Below, piece after piece: positions 25,167-34,088 of a stretch of 64,000 nucleotides of DNA. This DNA comes from Acidimicrobiaceae bacterium. Its GTDB lineage: Bacteria > Actinomycetota > Acidimicrobiia > Acidimicrobiales > RAAP-2. The position numbers and the translations under genes were made by a program. Within the stretch, counting starts at the first letter, position 1. Every line of letters begins with the position of its first letter. Location: positions 137,809 through 201,808 of the forward strand of contig PNAH01000028.1 of NCBI GenBank assembly GCA_003170315.1, in the 5' to 3' direction. The notes under the pieces are model-generated. The model was given only the letters and a program-made list of their open reading frames with translations, made no database searches and was not told where the DNA came from.

Positions 25167-26185
25167 TGAACATGATTGACCAACTAATTGCGGGACCGGA
25201 TCCGCTCGGTGAGGGGGCGACTTTCGAGTCACAGAGTTCTGAAGCGGAGCAGATGTTTCAGAAAGTTATTGCATTGCCACGAGGTCGAGTCGCTGGCGTG
25301 CGGCGTATTCGCCCTCGAGTTCTCGTGGCTTCGGCGGCGGCCTCAATTATTGGTGCTGCCAGTATTCTCATCCCACTGATGGGTGCAAATGCTCCGTCGG
25401 CTGCCGCATCCGAACTTCAGAGGCTTTCATCAATCGTCGCGGCAGCTCCTGATGCCACGCTGGCCCCCGGTCAGTACGAGTACACCGATTCGGTCGGCCT
25501 CGGCCTCGTCGAGGCGGTGGAGCGACCCTCATACAACTACAACGTGAAGATGCATCGCCAGTTTTGGATCGGCGCCGATGGCTCGGGTCGCATTGCTATG
25601 ACTTATTCGGACCCAACTTTTCCGACCCCGAAAGATCGTGCCGCGTGGGTATCCGCTGGTAGCCCGGAACTGTCGGGTTCGCTACCTGATATGCAATCAA
25701 TCACGAATCAGAGTTGGGGAGCGAGTAGCGGCAGTGCGCCCATTGACGAGTCCCAGTTGCCTACCGACCCGAGTCAGCTGTTCGCATACGTGCAGGCGAA
25801 GGCTAATAATCCCAGCGCGGGCCAGAACTTTGGAGAGTTACAAGAGATTGCTTCACTGTTTGAAGAGCGCTACACGCCACCTGGGCTCGCATCGGCACTC
25901 CTGACTGTGGCATCTGAAATACCGGGTATCACGCTGGATAACTCCGCGACCTTGCCCGATGCTGCGGCCGGAATGGGTTTCGCGTTGACTTCAAACAATA
26001 TGGCTGGATGGACTTTCAAAATGGAACTCATATTGAATCCGACGACCGGGTCAGTCGTCGGCGAGAAGGACTGGGCCACATCGAATTCGGGTTCAACGGA
26101 CTCATTGAGGTGGACACACTTCGTAACTCAAGGAGTCGTTAATTCGATAAGTCAGACGAGCGCGACGACGAAAACGAACATTTGA
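25166..26185 (+). CDS. Membrane protein partner of the ECF sigma factor (CU044_5270-like)
   Basis: 339 residues from ATG 25166, which has an AGAGAGGAA ribosome-binding site and overlaps the sigma stop; the longer open frame upstream is a shadow. A basic cytosolic N-terminus of about 50 residues is followed by one membrane helix (about 52-73) and a large outer domain with LAPGQYEYTDSVG near residue 110. This layout recalls proteins that follow ECF sigma genes in actinobacteria (the CU044_5270 group) and suggests an anti-sigma or sensor role. No zinc-binding HxxxCxxC anti-sigma motif is present, so the mechanism is open. Confidence 0.72.
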   Translation: MNMIDQLIAGPDPLGEGATFESQSSEAEQMFQKVIALPRGRVAGVRRIRPRVLVASAAASIIGAASILIPLMGANAPSAAASELQRLSSIVAAAPDATLAPGQYEYTDSVGLGLVEAVERPSYNYNVKMHRQFWIGADGSGRIAMTYSDPTFPTPKDRAAWVSAGSPELSGSLPDMQSITNQSWGASSGSAPIDESQLPTDPSQLFAYVQAKANNPSAGQNFGELQEIASLFEERYTPPGLASALLTVASEIPGITLDNSATLPDAAAGMGFALTSNNMAGWTFKMELILNPTTGSVVGEKDWATSNSGSTDSLRWTHFVTQGVVNSISQTSATTKTNI

Positions 26186-26202
26186 GTTCAAGCTTGCCAA
26201 CT

Positions 26203-26255
26203 TCGGGCTCATAACCCGAAGGTCGCAAGTTCAAATCTTGCCCCCGCCACCAAGA
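26203..26255 (+). repeat. Right copy of the 53-bp tRNA-fMet direct repeat
   Basis: Exact copy of 24280-24332, starting 18 bp after the last island gene. It cannot be a functional tRNA because the 5' half is absent. It marks the right end of the island. Confidence 0.9.
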
Positions 26256-26262
26256 GATTCTC

Positions 26263-26296
26263 AAGCCGGCTCGGTCAGAAATGATCGAGCCGGCTT
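26263..26296 (+). terminator. Strong hairpin right of the island, probable original tRNA-fMet terminator
   Basis: AAGCCGGCTCGGTCA-GAAA-TGATCGAGCCGGCTT: a 15-bp stem with one G-U pair and a GAAA tetraloop, 7 bp after the right repeat. Its distance from the CCA of the partial tRNA matches a terminator displaced by insertion of the island. Confidence 0.75.
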
Positions 26297-26372
26297 GATT
26301 GCTTTCGCGCTCTTCGTTACCGACACGGACTACCGATCGATTCCGTGCCAACCGCATGACCTGTGACCAAGT

Positions 26373-26378
26373 TACAGT
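26373..26378 (+). promoter_or_regulatory. Putative -10 box, leaderless-type
   Basis: TACAGT is followed by 6 nt and the ATG at 26385, with no ribosome-binding site in between. Confidence 0.45.
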
Positions 26379-26384
26379 CGAAAT

Positions 26385-27878
26385 ATGGTGCGAGAAACCG
26401 TCACGGGTTATTGCTGGCCGCAGTCAGTTGGCTACGGAGAACAAATCGGTCTTCACATGTCGTCGTCGGGTGCACGACCGGTGCGCGTCGAGATCGCACG
26501 GGTGGGGGGTCAGCGCGAGGTTGTGTTCACTTTGGCGTCGGTGGCGACAGAAGATCACGAGACTCCGAAGAGCGCATCGTCGACCGGTTGCGGGTGGCCC
26601 GTAGCACTCACGGTTGACGTTGATCATTCGTGGCGTTCGGGCTACTACGAAGTCGTAATGGAGATTGAGGTTGGCGACAAGGTGCGTCGCGATTACGCCT
26701 TCTTCGTGGTGCGACCCCAATCCAAAGAGCGGATCATCGTCGCCTTGGCTACTAACACGTGGCACGCTTATAACGATTTCGGCGGTACGAACCTCTACAA
26801 CGGCGGAACCCACGTCTCGATGCAGCGTCCGATGTCGGCGGGCTATCTGCACAAACCATTCGGCAAGGGGCGTCGCGTCACCGGCACCGGTGCCCCCGAT
26901 CCCCAGAACGCCGCTCACGTGGGGTATATCCAGTTGAATCATTTGTCGGGCTGGGCGGGATCCGCGGGATGGCCCGACTGGGAGCACCCTTTCATTGCCT
27001 GGGCGGAGCGTGAAGGATTTGAAATTGGCGTCTGTACGAACGCGGACCTCGAAGACCATCCCGAAGTATTGGATAACGCGAGTCTGTACTTGTCTATCGG
27101 TCACGACGAGTATTGGTCGAAGGGGATGCGCGACACCGTCGAACGCTTCATCGCGCGAGGCGGCAATGCGGCTTTCTTTTCGGGAAATACGTTGATGTGG
27201 CAGGTCCGCATTGAGGGCAGCGATCACGACGTGATGGTGGGCTACAAGGGATTCTTTAAGGACGACCCGCTCATGGGGACACCGCGCCAGTCGGAGGTGA
27301 CGACACTCTGGTCCGACGTCATTGTTGGTCGACCTGAAAACATTTTGACGGGGGTCACCTTCACTCGTGGTGGCTATCACCGCATTGGCCGCAACGTGAC
27401 GGCCGGACTGGGTGGCTACACCGTGCATCGCGCGGGTCATTGGATTTTTGACGGCACCGGACTCAGCTACGGAGAGGTACTCGGTTCGAACGCGACGGTT
27501 GTTGGCTACGAATGCGATGGGTGCGCGTTTACCTATCGAGACGGCCTTCCGTACCCAACCGGAGAAGATGGCACACCCGCGACGTTCGAGATTTTGGGCA
27601 CGTGCCCGACGCAGCACTTCACCCATGAAACTGCTCCTCGTCCACCGAAACCGGGTGAGCCTAGCGAGTTGCAGTACATCGCCTCGCGTGTTTTTGGGAC
27701 GCGGGATCCTGCGGCGATGGACCGGATTCGACACGGCCACGCGGTGTTGGGTGCATACACGAACGATGCGGGAGCGACGGTCCTAACGTCGGGGTCCACC
27801 GATTGGGCGCACGGTCTGAGCGCGCGCGATCCCCAGATTGAACAAATCACCCGCAATGTGTTGACCAAGTTGGGATAG
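26385..27878 (+). CDS. N,N-dimethylformamidase large (beta) subunit-like protein
   Basis: 497 residues. The central and C-terminal parts match the large-subunit domain of N,N-dimethylformamidase: ATNTWHAYNDFGGTNLY at about 122-138, YLSIGHDEYWSKGMRDTVERFIARGGNAAFFSGNT at about 234-268, and SGSTDWAHGL near the C-terminus. The known enzyme hydrolyses dimethylformamide with an iron site formed by Tyr and Glu residues; the conserved Tyr and His-Asp-Glu stretch is present here. No small-subunit gene is adjacent, so the true amide substrate is open. It lies next to a CoA-ester and ABC-importer cluster on the other strand. Confidence 0.8.
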   Translation: MVRETVTGYCWPQSVGYGEQIGLHMSSSGARPVRVEIARVGGQREVVFTLASVATEDHETPKSASSTGCGWPVALTVDVDHSWRSGYYEVVMEIEVGDKVRRDYAFFVVRPQSKERIIVALATNTWHAYNDFGGTNLYNGGTHVSMQRPMSAGYLHKPFGKGRRVTGTGAPDPQNAAHVGYIQLNHLSGWAGSAGWPDWEHPFIAWAEREGFEIGVCTNADLEDHPEVLDNASLYLSIGHDEYWSKGMRDTVERFIARGGNAAFFSGNTLMWQVRIEGSDHDVMVGYKGFFKDDPLMGTPRQSEVTTLWSDVIVGRPENILTGVTFTRGGYHRIGRNVTAGLGGYTVHRAGHWIFDGTGLSYGEVLGSNATVVGYECDGCAFTYRDGLPYPTGEDGTPATFEILGTCPTQHFTHETAPRPPKPGEPSELQYIASRVFGTRDPAAMDRIRHGHAVLGAYTNDAGATVLTSGSTDWAHGLSARDPQIEQITRNVLTKLG

Positions 27879-27910
27879 AAATTATTGGCGTTGATCTCGA
27901 AAGCGAGGCG

Positions 27911-28645
27911 TCAGTGAGGTCCCGAACGGGGCTGAGTTCGAATTCGACGCGCGACGAAGTGGGCAATGCTTTCATTGAGATCGCTCTCGGGCGCGAAACT
28001 TCTTAATCGCAGCTCGTCCGTATCAGTGGTGATCCGCCCGGCGACTACGTCGAATATCTGTCGATTGCCCGTCGACGCCACCTCCGACCACGACGCGATC
28101 AACGTTGCAAGTTCGAGTGCGCGCGCTCGTAACTGTTCCCTGCCGACAATGTCAGTTATGAGCCCCATTCCGAGTGCTGCGTCAGCGGTGATGTCGCGAC
28201 CACTCAGAAAGAGGGCCCGAGCGACGCTCTCACCCATCACATCGACAACCAACCGGATCCCGGCTTCTGAATACACCAGTCCCAGTTTCAACGCGGGGAT
28301 TGAGAATTTCGTCTCGGGCGACGCCAAGCGCACGTCCGCCGATAGTGCCAACTCCAGACCCCCACCGATGACATTGCCTTGAAGGGCCACAACAATCGGC
28401 ACTTTCGATCGACGCAGGCTTTCAAAGTTCTTCTCGTGCGCGATCAGAGCCTCGGCGCCCCCGAGAGACGCCTCGATGAGGTCGTAGCCCGCACAGAAAT
28501 CGGGGGGAGCTGCCGTAATGACAATGACTCTCGTGCCAACGGGCGGAGTCGCCACCAGCTCTTCGAGACGGTCGATGGTCGAGCGTCCGAGCACATTTCG
28601 CCTATCGCCGCCGGCCAAACGAATTTCGAAGACGCCGTGCTTCAT
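27911..28645 (-). CDS. Enoyl-CoA hydratase/isomerase family protein
   Basis: 244 residues from ATG 28645, chosen for the GAGGCAGAGG stretch just upstream; the frame is open to 28792 but that extension is very Arg-rich and unlike the family. Crotonase segments are clear: the oxyanion-hole part FCAGYDLIEA at about 55-64 and LQGNVIGGGLELALSADVRLAS at about 90-111, which has IGGG rather than the usual AxGGG. The expected catalytic acids of a hydratase (Glu at the two classic sites) are not obvious, so it may be an isomerase, hydrolase or ligase-type member. It is followed on the same strand by the Liv/CoA-transferase cluster. Confidence 0.85.
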   Translation of the reverse strand: MKHGVFEIRLAGGDRRNVLGRSTIDRLEELVATPPVGTRVIVITAAPPDFCAGYDLIEASLGGAEALIAHEKNFESLRRSKVPIVVALQGNVIGGGLELALSADVRLASPETKFSIPALKLGLVYSEAGIRLVVDVMGESVARALFLSGRDITADAALGMGLITDIVGREQLRARALELATLIASWSEVASTGNRQIFDVVAGRITTDTDELRLRSFAPESDLNESIAHFVARRIRTQPRSGPH

Positions 28646-28846
28646 CGCCTCTGCCTCGACTCGGGTAGCGGGGGGGACGGGCAAGCGATGTCGCCGTCGG
28701 TCGTGGATCCACTTCGTCGAGCGTCGCCAGCGATAACTCGCCTGCGACTGCATCCGGGACACCGAACGACTCAGGCGAGACATCGAGGTCACAATGGTCT
28801 CCTTGTCTTCACGTTTCGAGACACTCTCTTTTCAGCGTTGCGCGAC

Positions 28847-30055
28847 TTAGATCTCATGGCGCTTCGCCTCGTCAATCAGCCCTTCACGGACCTCGCGGGA
28901 ATGTTCACCGAGCGTCGGGGGCGGTAGTCGGAGCGCTACTTCATTGCGACTAAAGCGCAGTGGGCTCCCAGACAGTTCAATCGAGCCCAAGGTGGCGTGC
29001 TCCGCCGTCCACACGAGATTCTGCTGGCGCACCTGCGCACTCGAGTACACCGCGTCAAGCTTCTTCACTTCACCGGCGGGGACGCCGGCCCCGTCAAAGC
29101 GAGCCAGCCACACTTCGACACGGTCAGCGGCGAGGGCCGGGCCGATCAACTCGTTGAGTTCACGTGTGTTCGAGATGCGCTTGTCGTTAGTGGCGAAACG
29201 GACATCGTGAGGGTCCATGCCCACCAGTGGCGCGAACCGACCCCAAATGGCGTCGTTGCCAACGGCGATCACGATAGGTCCGTCGCTCGCGTCGAAGACG
29301 CCGTAAGGGCAGACCGTGGGGTGTTGGTTTCCCGACGGAGGCGGCACCTCGCCAGCAACCAAGTACCGAGTGCCTTGAAACGCGTGGAGGCCGATTTGGC
29401 CGGCTAACAGCGACGTCGACACCCGTTGGCCTCGACCGCTTGAAGCCCGTTCGACCAGGGCGGCCAAAACGCCAATGACGCCGAAGAGTCCCGCCGTAAT
29501 GTCGGCAATGGGGACGCCGACTTTCACCATGGGGCCTTCGGGCGACCCGGTCAGCGACATCAAGCCTCCTTCGGCCTGTGCGATGTGGTCGTAGCCGACT
29601 CGTTGAGCGTCGGGACCGTCGTCACCAAAGCCACTGATGGATAGACGTAGGAGACCCGGATTCAACGCCTCCAACTGTTCATCACCGAGGCCGAGGCGTT
29701 CCATGACCCCGGGGCGAAAGTTCTCCACGACCACGTCGGCCCAACGCACAAGTCGTCCAATGAAGGGACGTTCACTCGGGTCCTTCAGATCGATCGTCAC
29801 GCTGCGCTTGTTGCGATTGACCGATAGGAAATACGTACTCTCGCGCTGCGCACCGCTGGCCATGAATGGTGGTCCCCACAACCGGGTGTCGTCACCCGTG
29901 CCGGGCTGTTCCAACTTGATCACGTCGGCGCCCAAATCACCCAGGACCATCGTGGCGTAGGGTCCGGCCAGAACTCTCGAGAAATCGAGCACGTGTGTGC
30001 CGGCGAGCGGTCCACGCGGTACGTCGGTGCTGTTGTTGTCCGGGTCACTACTCAA
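28847..30055 (-). CDS. CaiB/BaiF family (class III) CoA-transferase
   Basis: 402 residues, the normal length. The N-terminus PLAGTHVLDFSRVLAGPYATMVLGDLGADVIKLEQPGTGDDTR is diagnostic, and FLSVNRNKRSVTIDLKDP follows at about 77-94. The catalytic Asp of the family lies near residue 165-170, in PMVKVGVPIADITAGLFGV. Such enzymes move CoA between carboxylic acids. The start is TTG 30055; no better in-frame ATG is present upstream. It lies between an enoyl-CoA hydratase and the Liv-type transporter on the same strand, suggesting uptake and CoA-activation of a small acid or amide. Confidence 0.92.
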   Translation of the reverse strand: MSSDPDNNSTDVPRGPLAGTHVLDFSRVLAGPYATMVLGDLGADVIKLEQPGTGDDTRLWGPPFMASGAQRESTYFLSVNRNKRSVTIDLKDPSERPFIGRLVRWADVVVENFRPGVMERLGLGDEQLEALNPGLLRLSISGFGDDGPDAQRVGYDHIAQAEGGLMSLTGSPEGPMVKVGVPIADITAGLFGVIGVLAALVERASSGRGQRVSTSLLAGQIGLHAFQGTRYLVAGEVPPPSGNQHPTVCPYGVFDASDGPIVIAVGNDAIWGRFAPLVGMDPHDVRFATNDKRISNTRELNELIGPALAADRVEVWLARFDGAGVPAGEVKKLDAVYSSAQVRQQNLVWTAEHATLGSIELSGSPLRFSRNEVALRLPPPTLGEHSREVREGLIDEAKRHEI

Positions 30056-30108
30056 TTGGATCTATCCCTTTACTTACGATTGTGATGTCGCGACGACGTC
30101 GTTCGGGA

Positions 30109-30167
30109 ACGGGGCGAGAGCGTCTCAAGATGGAAAACCGCAACATCTCGAGACGCTCTCGCCCCGT
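30109..30167 (-). terminator. Long perfect hairpin between the CoA-transferase and livK-like genes
   Basis: Two 18-bp arms (30109-30126 and 30150-30167, starting ACGGGGCGAGAGCGTCTC) are exact reverse complements, with a 23-nt loop. It lies 7 bp after the livK-like stop. There is no U-run, so it may act as a transcript-stabilising or attenuating structure that keeps binding-protein mRNA high, rather than as a simple terminator. Confidence 0.7.
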
Positions 30168-30173
30168 CCTTCC

Positions 30174-31499
30174 TTACTTCACACCGTCTGCCTTCAGCAC
30201 CGCGAGGCACGCGGAGGTAGACGTGCAGTTCGTCACGTCGCCCAATATCTTGGCCGTGAGCGGTGTACCTTGGACTTCGTTGCCGGTCTTCGCGTTGGCA
30301 ATAAAGGGCGCGTAGGGACCGAATGTGTTGTGATACTTGTTGAAGTCGATGCTGCCACTAGCGCCCTCATAATTAATCTTCTTTTTGGCCTTTATGAGCG
30401 CCACGCAAGACTTGTACGAGTAACACTTCGTGCCCGGCGGGTTCGTCACCATCGTCATGTCCTTTGAAACCGTCGAACCCTTCGTCGTCTTCGCGTACGT
30501 GTCAGCTAGGGCCAACGTGATCACCGCGTCATAGGCGTAGTTCGAGCCCGACAGTGGACCGGCGGCCGCTTGGCTCGGGAACAACTTCTTGAAACCAGCC
30601 AGGAAGAAGTTATCGGCCTGGCCCGTCAGGGACGTTCCCATCACCGACGTCAAATGGGCGTGAGCGTTCGCAGTTCCGAATGCCTTGATGAAGTCACTAC
30701 TCGTCGTCACGTCGGTGCCAATCCAGGGAATGGTCGAGCCGAGTTGCGTGAACTCAGTCTCGAGCACCGCCACTGTTGGCGCGTCGGTCTGTGAAAAGAT
30801 GACGTTTGGCTTGTCGGCGATGACTTGCGCCACGGTATTGGTGTAGGACGACTGGTCGGCCTGAACGTTGTAAACGTGTATGACTGTTCCCCCCAGTTTG
30901 ATCCACGTTGTCTTCACTGGAGCCACGATGGTCTGCGCCGCGGCATCAGAGTAGAAGAGCAGGTCGGCCGTCTTGTAGCCCTTGATGTGCGCGTACGTGG
31001 CCATTGCGACACCGAGTTGGCTGTCCGACGGGCTATCGCGAAAGAGATACGGATCGGTCTGCGTGTCGCGGGTCGTGTCACCACCTTGGAACTCGTCAAT
31101 AATCTTGTTGGCCTTCAACACCGGCTCCACCGAGTTGATCTCTTGAGTGGTGGGACCGATGATGCCGGCAATGCCACCGCCCGAGATCAACTTCAACAGC
31201 GCCGTCTTGCCTTCGACCGGGTCACATCCCGTGTCGCCCTGGGGAATGAGGAGCTTCTTACCCAACACCCCGTGGTCGGCGTTCACTTGCGCCTGGGCGA
31301 TTTGAGCACCTTGGTAGATGCCCTCGCCCAAACTCGCTAATGGACCGGTGAAGCACGACAGGACGCCGAACGAAATGGTGCCCGAAGAGGCCCCGGCCGT
31401 CGCGTCCGCCCCGATGGCCACTCCGCTTCCCAGCACCGTCGCCAAAGCGACCGCGCTCGTCAACTTCCGAATGGTTATTAAATTCCTAATTCTTCTCAC
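30174..31499 (-). CDS. ABC transporter substrate-binding protein, branched-chain amino acid (LivK/Peripla_BP_6) type
   Basis: 441 residues with a basic N-terminus and hydrophobic signal segment (about 10-32). The Periplasmic-binding-6 start ISFGVLSCFTGPLASLGEGIYQGAQIAQAQVN follows. GGGIAGIIGPTTQEINSV and the Ala/Asp-rich lobe-two segments fit the family. The start codon GTG 31499 has GGGGG about 7 nt upstream. The family binds leucine-type amino acids, amides, urea or aromatic acids, and the ligand cannot be read here. It is the last gene of a five-gene importer transcribed on the minus strand. Confidence 0.93.
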   Translation of the reverse strand: MRRIRNLITIRKLTSAVALATVLGSGVAIGADATAGASSGTISFGVLSCFTGPLASLGEGIYQGAQIAQAQVNADHGVLGKKLLIPQGDTGCDPVEGKTALLKLISGGGIAGIIGPTTQEINSVEPVLKANKIIDEFQGGDTTRDTQTDPYLFRDSPSDSQLGVAMATYAHIKGYKTADLLFYSDAAAQTIVAPVKTTWIKLGGTVIHVYNVQADQSSYTNTVAQVIADKPNVIFSQTDAPTVAVLETEFTQLGSTIPWIGTDVTTSSDFIKAFGTANAHAHLTSVMGTSLTGQADNFFLAGFKKLFPSQAAAGPLSGSNYAYDAVITLALADTYAKTTKGSTVSKDMTMVTNPPGTKCYSYKSCVALIKAKKKINYEGASGSIDFNKYHNTFGPYAPFIANAKTGNEVQGTPLTAKILGDVTNCTSTSACLAVLKADGVK

Positions 31500-31552
31500 C
31501 GTCTTACCCCCTTATTTTGTTCTTTTCTCCTACGAGAACTGGTGTCGTCGTA

Positions 31553-32287
31553 CTACGACATTCTCCCGACGTAGAGGTCAATGACCTCGTCGTCGTGTAA
31601 CAGTTTTTCGGCCGGACCGTCGAGGCGATTCTTGCCGAGCACCATGACGTAGCCCCACTGCGCGTGCCGCAGCGACCGACGGGTGTTTTGTTCGACCACG
31701 CAGATGCCCACACCCGTCGTCATCACTTTTTCAATCTGTTCCCAAAGTGCACTCTGCAACATTGGTGAGAGTCCGGCACTGGGCTCGTCGAGCAACATAA
31801 CCTCGGGATCGAGCATGAGACCGCGGGCCATCGCGAGCATGCTGCGCTGACCACCGCTCAGCCCCCCCGCCTTTCGCCGGAGTGACGTCTTCAAATCGGG
31901 AAAGAGTTCACCGAGTTCGTCGATTCGTTGCGCAACTCCGTGCTTACGCGTGTAGCCACCCATCTCCAGGTTCTCTCGAACCGTGAGATCCGGGAACGTG
32001 TTCGCGACCTGGGGCACGTAGGCCAACTTTCGACGCACGAGTTTCTCAGGTGGCAAGTTGGTGGTCTCTTGATCGAGTACGTAAACGTGGCCACTCGTGG
32101 TCTTGATGACACCACTGATCGCCTTTAGAAGCGTCGACTTGCCGGCGCCGTTGGGCCCAACGATGGCCGTTATGTGGCCCTTGCGAACGTCGAGTGACAC
32201 GTCTTCGATGATCGGCGAACCTCCGTAACCGGCGGTCACATTCTCGACTCGTAAGACGACGGGCGCGTCCAAGTAGGCGTCACTCAT
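31553..32287 (-). CDS. livF: Branched-chain amino acid-type ABC transporter ATP-binding protein (LivF)
   Basis: 244 residues. Walker A GPNGAGKST at about residue 42, the ABC signature LSGGQRSMLAMARGLM at about 143, Walker B VMLLDEPSAGLSP at about 164, and the H-loop region VVEQNTRRSL are present. The length and SAGLSP after Walker B fit LivF rather than LivG. The ATG overlaps the livG stop (ATGA), so it is co-translated with livG. A 53-bp gap with a GGGGG ribosome-binding site separates it from the substrate-binding protein gene. Confidence 0.94.
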   Translation of the reverse strand: MSDAYLDAPVVLRVENVTAGYGGSPIIEDVSLDVRKGHITAIVGPNGAGKSTLLKAISGVIKTTSGHVYVLDQETTNLPPEKLVRRKLAYVPQVANTFPDLTVRENLEMGGYTRKHGVAQRIDELGELFPDLKTSLRRKAGGLSGGQRSMLAMARGLMLDPEVMLLDEPSAGLSPMLQSALWEQIEKVMTTGVGICVVEQNTRRSLRHAQWGYVMVLGKNRLDGPAEKLLHDDEVIDLYVGRMS

Positions 32288-33057
32288 TCGTCATCATTTC
32301 CCAGGTAGGCGTCCACAACGCGCTTGTTGTCTCGTAGCTCGTCAAAGCGACCTTGAGCGATGACTGAGCCCAGGTCCATGACGATCACTTCATCGCAGGT
32401 CTTCTCAACGAAGGGCAGGTTGTGCTCTACGACGACGACGGTGCTGCCGGCCTTCTTCAACTCTCGGATGGCCTCGCCGATTCGTTCGCCCAAGACCGGA
32501 TTCACGCCGCCCATGGGTTCGTCCAAGATGGTCAGGCGCGGTTTGGCGGACGCGATGCGAGCGAACTCCAACAGACGTTTCTGGCCGCCACTTAGACCAA
32601 CGGCCCGGTCGTTTCGAAGCTCGTCCAGGTGATAGTGCGCCATGAGTTCGCGAAGTTCCTCAGTGTCCAGCGCGTCTTGACGACGAAGGCGCCGAGCCGA
32701 CGTTAGTGAACGCCAGAGTGATTCGCGCTCGAGGTCGGATCGGCCGACTCGGACGTTGTCAAGGACCGAGAGGTCACGCCATTCGCGCGGCGTCTGGAAC
32801 GTACGGATCATACCCATCCGCGAAATTTGATCCGGTCGCTTACCCACGACGTCAACTCCGGCGAAACGCACGCTGCCCGACGAGGGCTGCTCGAAGCCCG
32901 AGACTAAATCAATCACGCTGCTCTTGCCGGCGCCGTTGGGACCGATCAGTCCCACGACACTCCCTTCACGGATCGTCATGGTGCAGTCACTAACGGCCAC
33001 CACCCCGCCGAAGGACTTCGAGAGGCTCTCGATCTCGAGTAACGCGGTGGCGCTCAC
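32284..33057 (-). CDS. livG: Branched-chain amino acid-type ABC transporter ATP-binding protein (LivG)
   Basis: 257 residues from GTG 33057, which forms a GTGA overlap with the livM stop; the frame extends to 33144 but would overlap livM by 90 bp. Walker A GPNGAGKSS, a long LivG-type insert (FQTPREWRDLSVLDNVRVG), signature LSGGQKRLLEFARI, Walker B LTILDEPMGGVNP and VVEHNLPFV are visible. This is the second ATPase of the importer. Confidence 0.95.
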   Translation of the reverse strand: MSATALLEIESLSKSFGGVVAVSDCTMTIREGSVVGLIGPNGAGKSSVIDLVSGFEQPSSGSVRFAGVDVVGKRPDQISRMGMIRTFQTPREWRDLSVLDNVRVGRSDLERESLWRSLTSARRLRRQDALDTEELRELMAHYHLDELRNDRAVGLSGGQKRLLEFARIASAKPRLTILDEPMGGVNPVLGERIGEAIRELKKAGSTVVVVEHNLPFVEKTCDEVIVMDLGSVIAQGRFDELRDNKRVVDAYLGNDDE

Positions 33058-34088
33058 GACTCGACTCCGATGACGGGGTCCGACGCGACGTCGTCGGGAC
33101 GAGGATCGGGCAAGCGCCTCGAACGGGTAAACCACCTTCGCCACGATCTTTGAACACTCGTCCCATCAGTGCCCAATCGTTCCGGCAGGAGTCCGCTGGG
33201 ACGAAATTTGAGCATCAGAATTATCAACAGGCCGATAAGTATCTGGCGTAGGGCCGGTCCCAGTTCGGGACGGGCCGCGGGAGAAGGAATGTAACGCGTC
33301 ATCTCCACGAAACCCACGTACACGATGAACGAGCCCAACACGACTCCCCGGGGGTTACCGCGACCCCCTACCAAGATTGCCGCGTACAGCACGAATATTT
33401 CCGTGGGCTTCCAGTCCAGGGGGTTGAAAGCGCCTATGTAGGCGGCGAAGAGTCCCCCGGACAGACCGGCGAGGCCGGCTCCGAAGAGGTACGTCCGGTA
33501 CTTCGCCCAAAAGACGTTGCGCCCGTACACTGACGCCGCGCGCTCGTCATCTCGAACGGCGCGCACCATTCGACCAAAGGGACTCGTGGAGAGACGCTGG
33601 ACCAAAAGGTAAACCAAGAACAAGACGAGGAGGCAGAATGCGAAGAAGAAGTAGTGGTAGGCGTTGTAAGAAAGGTGTTGCCCCATCGGATCGAAGAGTC
33701 CAAAGACGCCGTTGTAGCCATTGAACAACGGCGTAAAGTTCTCCACCAGGTAATAAATCGCCCAGACGGCCCCGAAGGTCGTGATGGAGAAATACACGTC
33801 GCGAAGGTTTCGTAGCGCGATGGCGCCAATAATCGAGGCAAAAGCCACCACCACCACCACCGCGATGACGACGGCCAGTAGATACGGCAAGCGCCACCCC
33901 AGCACATACTCCACGGGCGCCTTCGCCTTTCCGACCGTCATGATGATGGTCATGTATACGCCCAGGGCGAAGTACGCGTAGGCCGAGAGGTCAAAGTCAC
34001 CGGCCCATCCCCAGATCATGTCGATACCGAGCGCCAGTACGCCGAAGATCGTCGCCTCGGTAAGGATTGCGGTCCAGTACTGGAGCAT
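33054..34088 (-). CDS. livM: Branched-chain amino acid-type ABC transporter permease (LivM)
   Basis: 344 residues with about eight to ten membrane helices. Family segments include GWAGDFDLSAYAYFALGVYMT near the N-terminus and the cytosolic EAA-like loop STSPFGRMVRAVRDDERAASVYGRNVFWAKYRTYLFGAGLAGLSGGLFA at about 190-240. The C-terminus is hydrophilic and Pro/Arg-rich. ATG 34088 overlaps the livH stop. The GW.G..SL motif of LivM is here GWAGDFDLS, a mild variation. Confidence 0.94.
   Translation of the reverse strand: MLQYWTAILTEATIFGVLALGIDMIWGWAGDFDLSAYAYFALGVYMTIIMTVGKAKAPVEYVLGWRLPYLLAVVIAVVVVVAFASIIGAIALRNLRDVYFSITTFGAVWAIYYLVENFTPLFNGYNGVFGLFDPMGQHLSYNAYHYFFFAFCLLVLFLVYLLVQRLSTSPFGRMVRAVRDDERAASVYGRNVFWAKYRTYLFGAGLAGLSGGLFAAYIGAFNPLDWKPTEIFVLYAAILVGGRGNPRGVVLGSFIVYVGFVEMTRYIPSPAARPELGPALRQILIGLLIILMLKFRPSGLLPERLGTDGTSVQRSWRRWFTRSRRLPDPRPDDVASDPVIGVES

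Noticed and set aside
26203..26255. Second tRNA-fMet gene
   Set aside because: Only the 3' half is present; the acceptor 5' strand and D arm are missing, so it is an attachment-site-like repeat.
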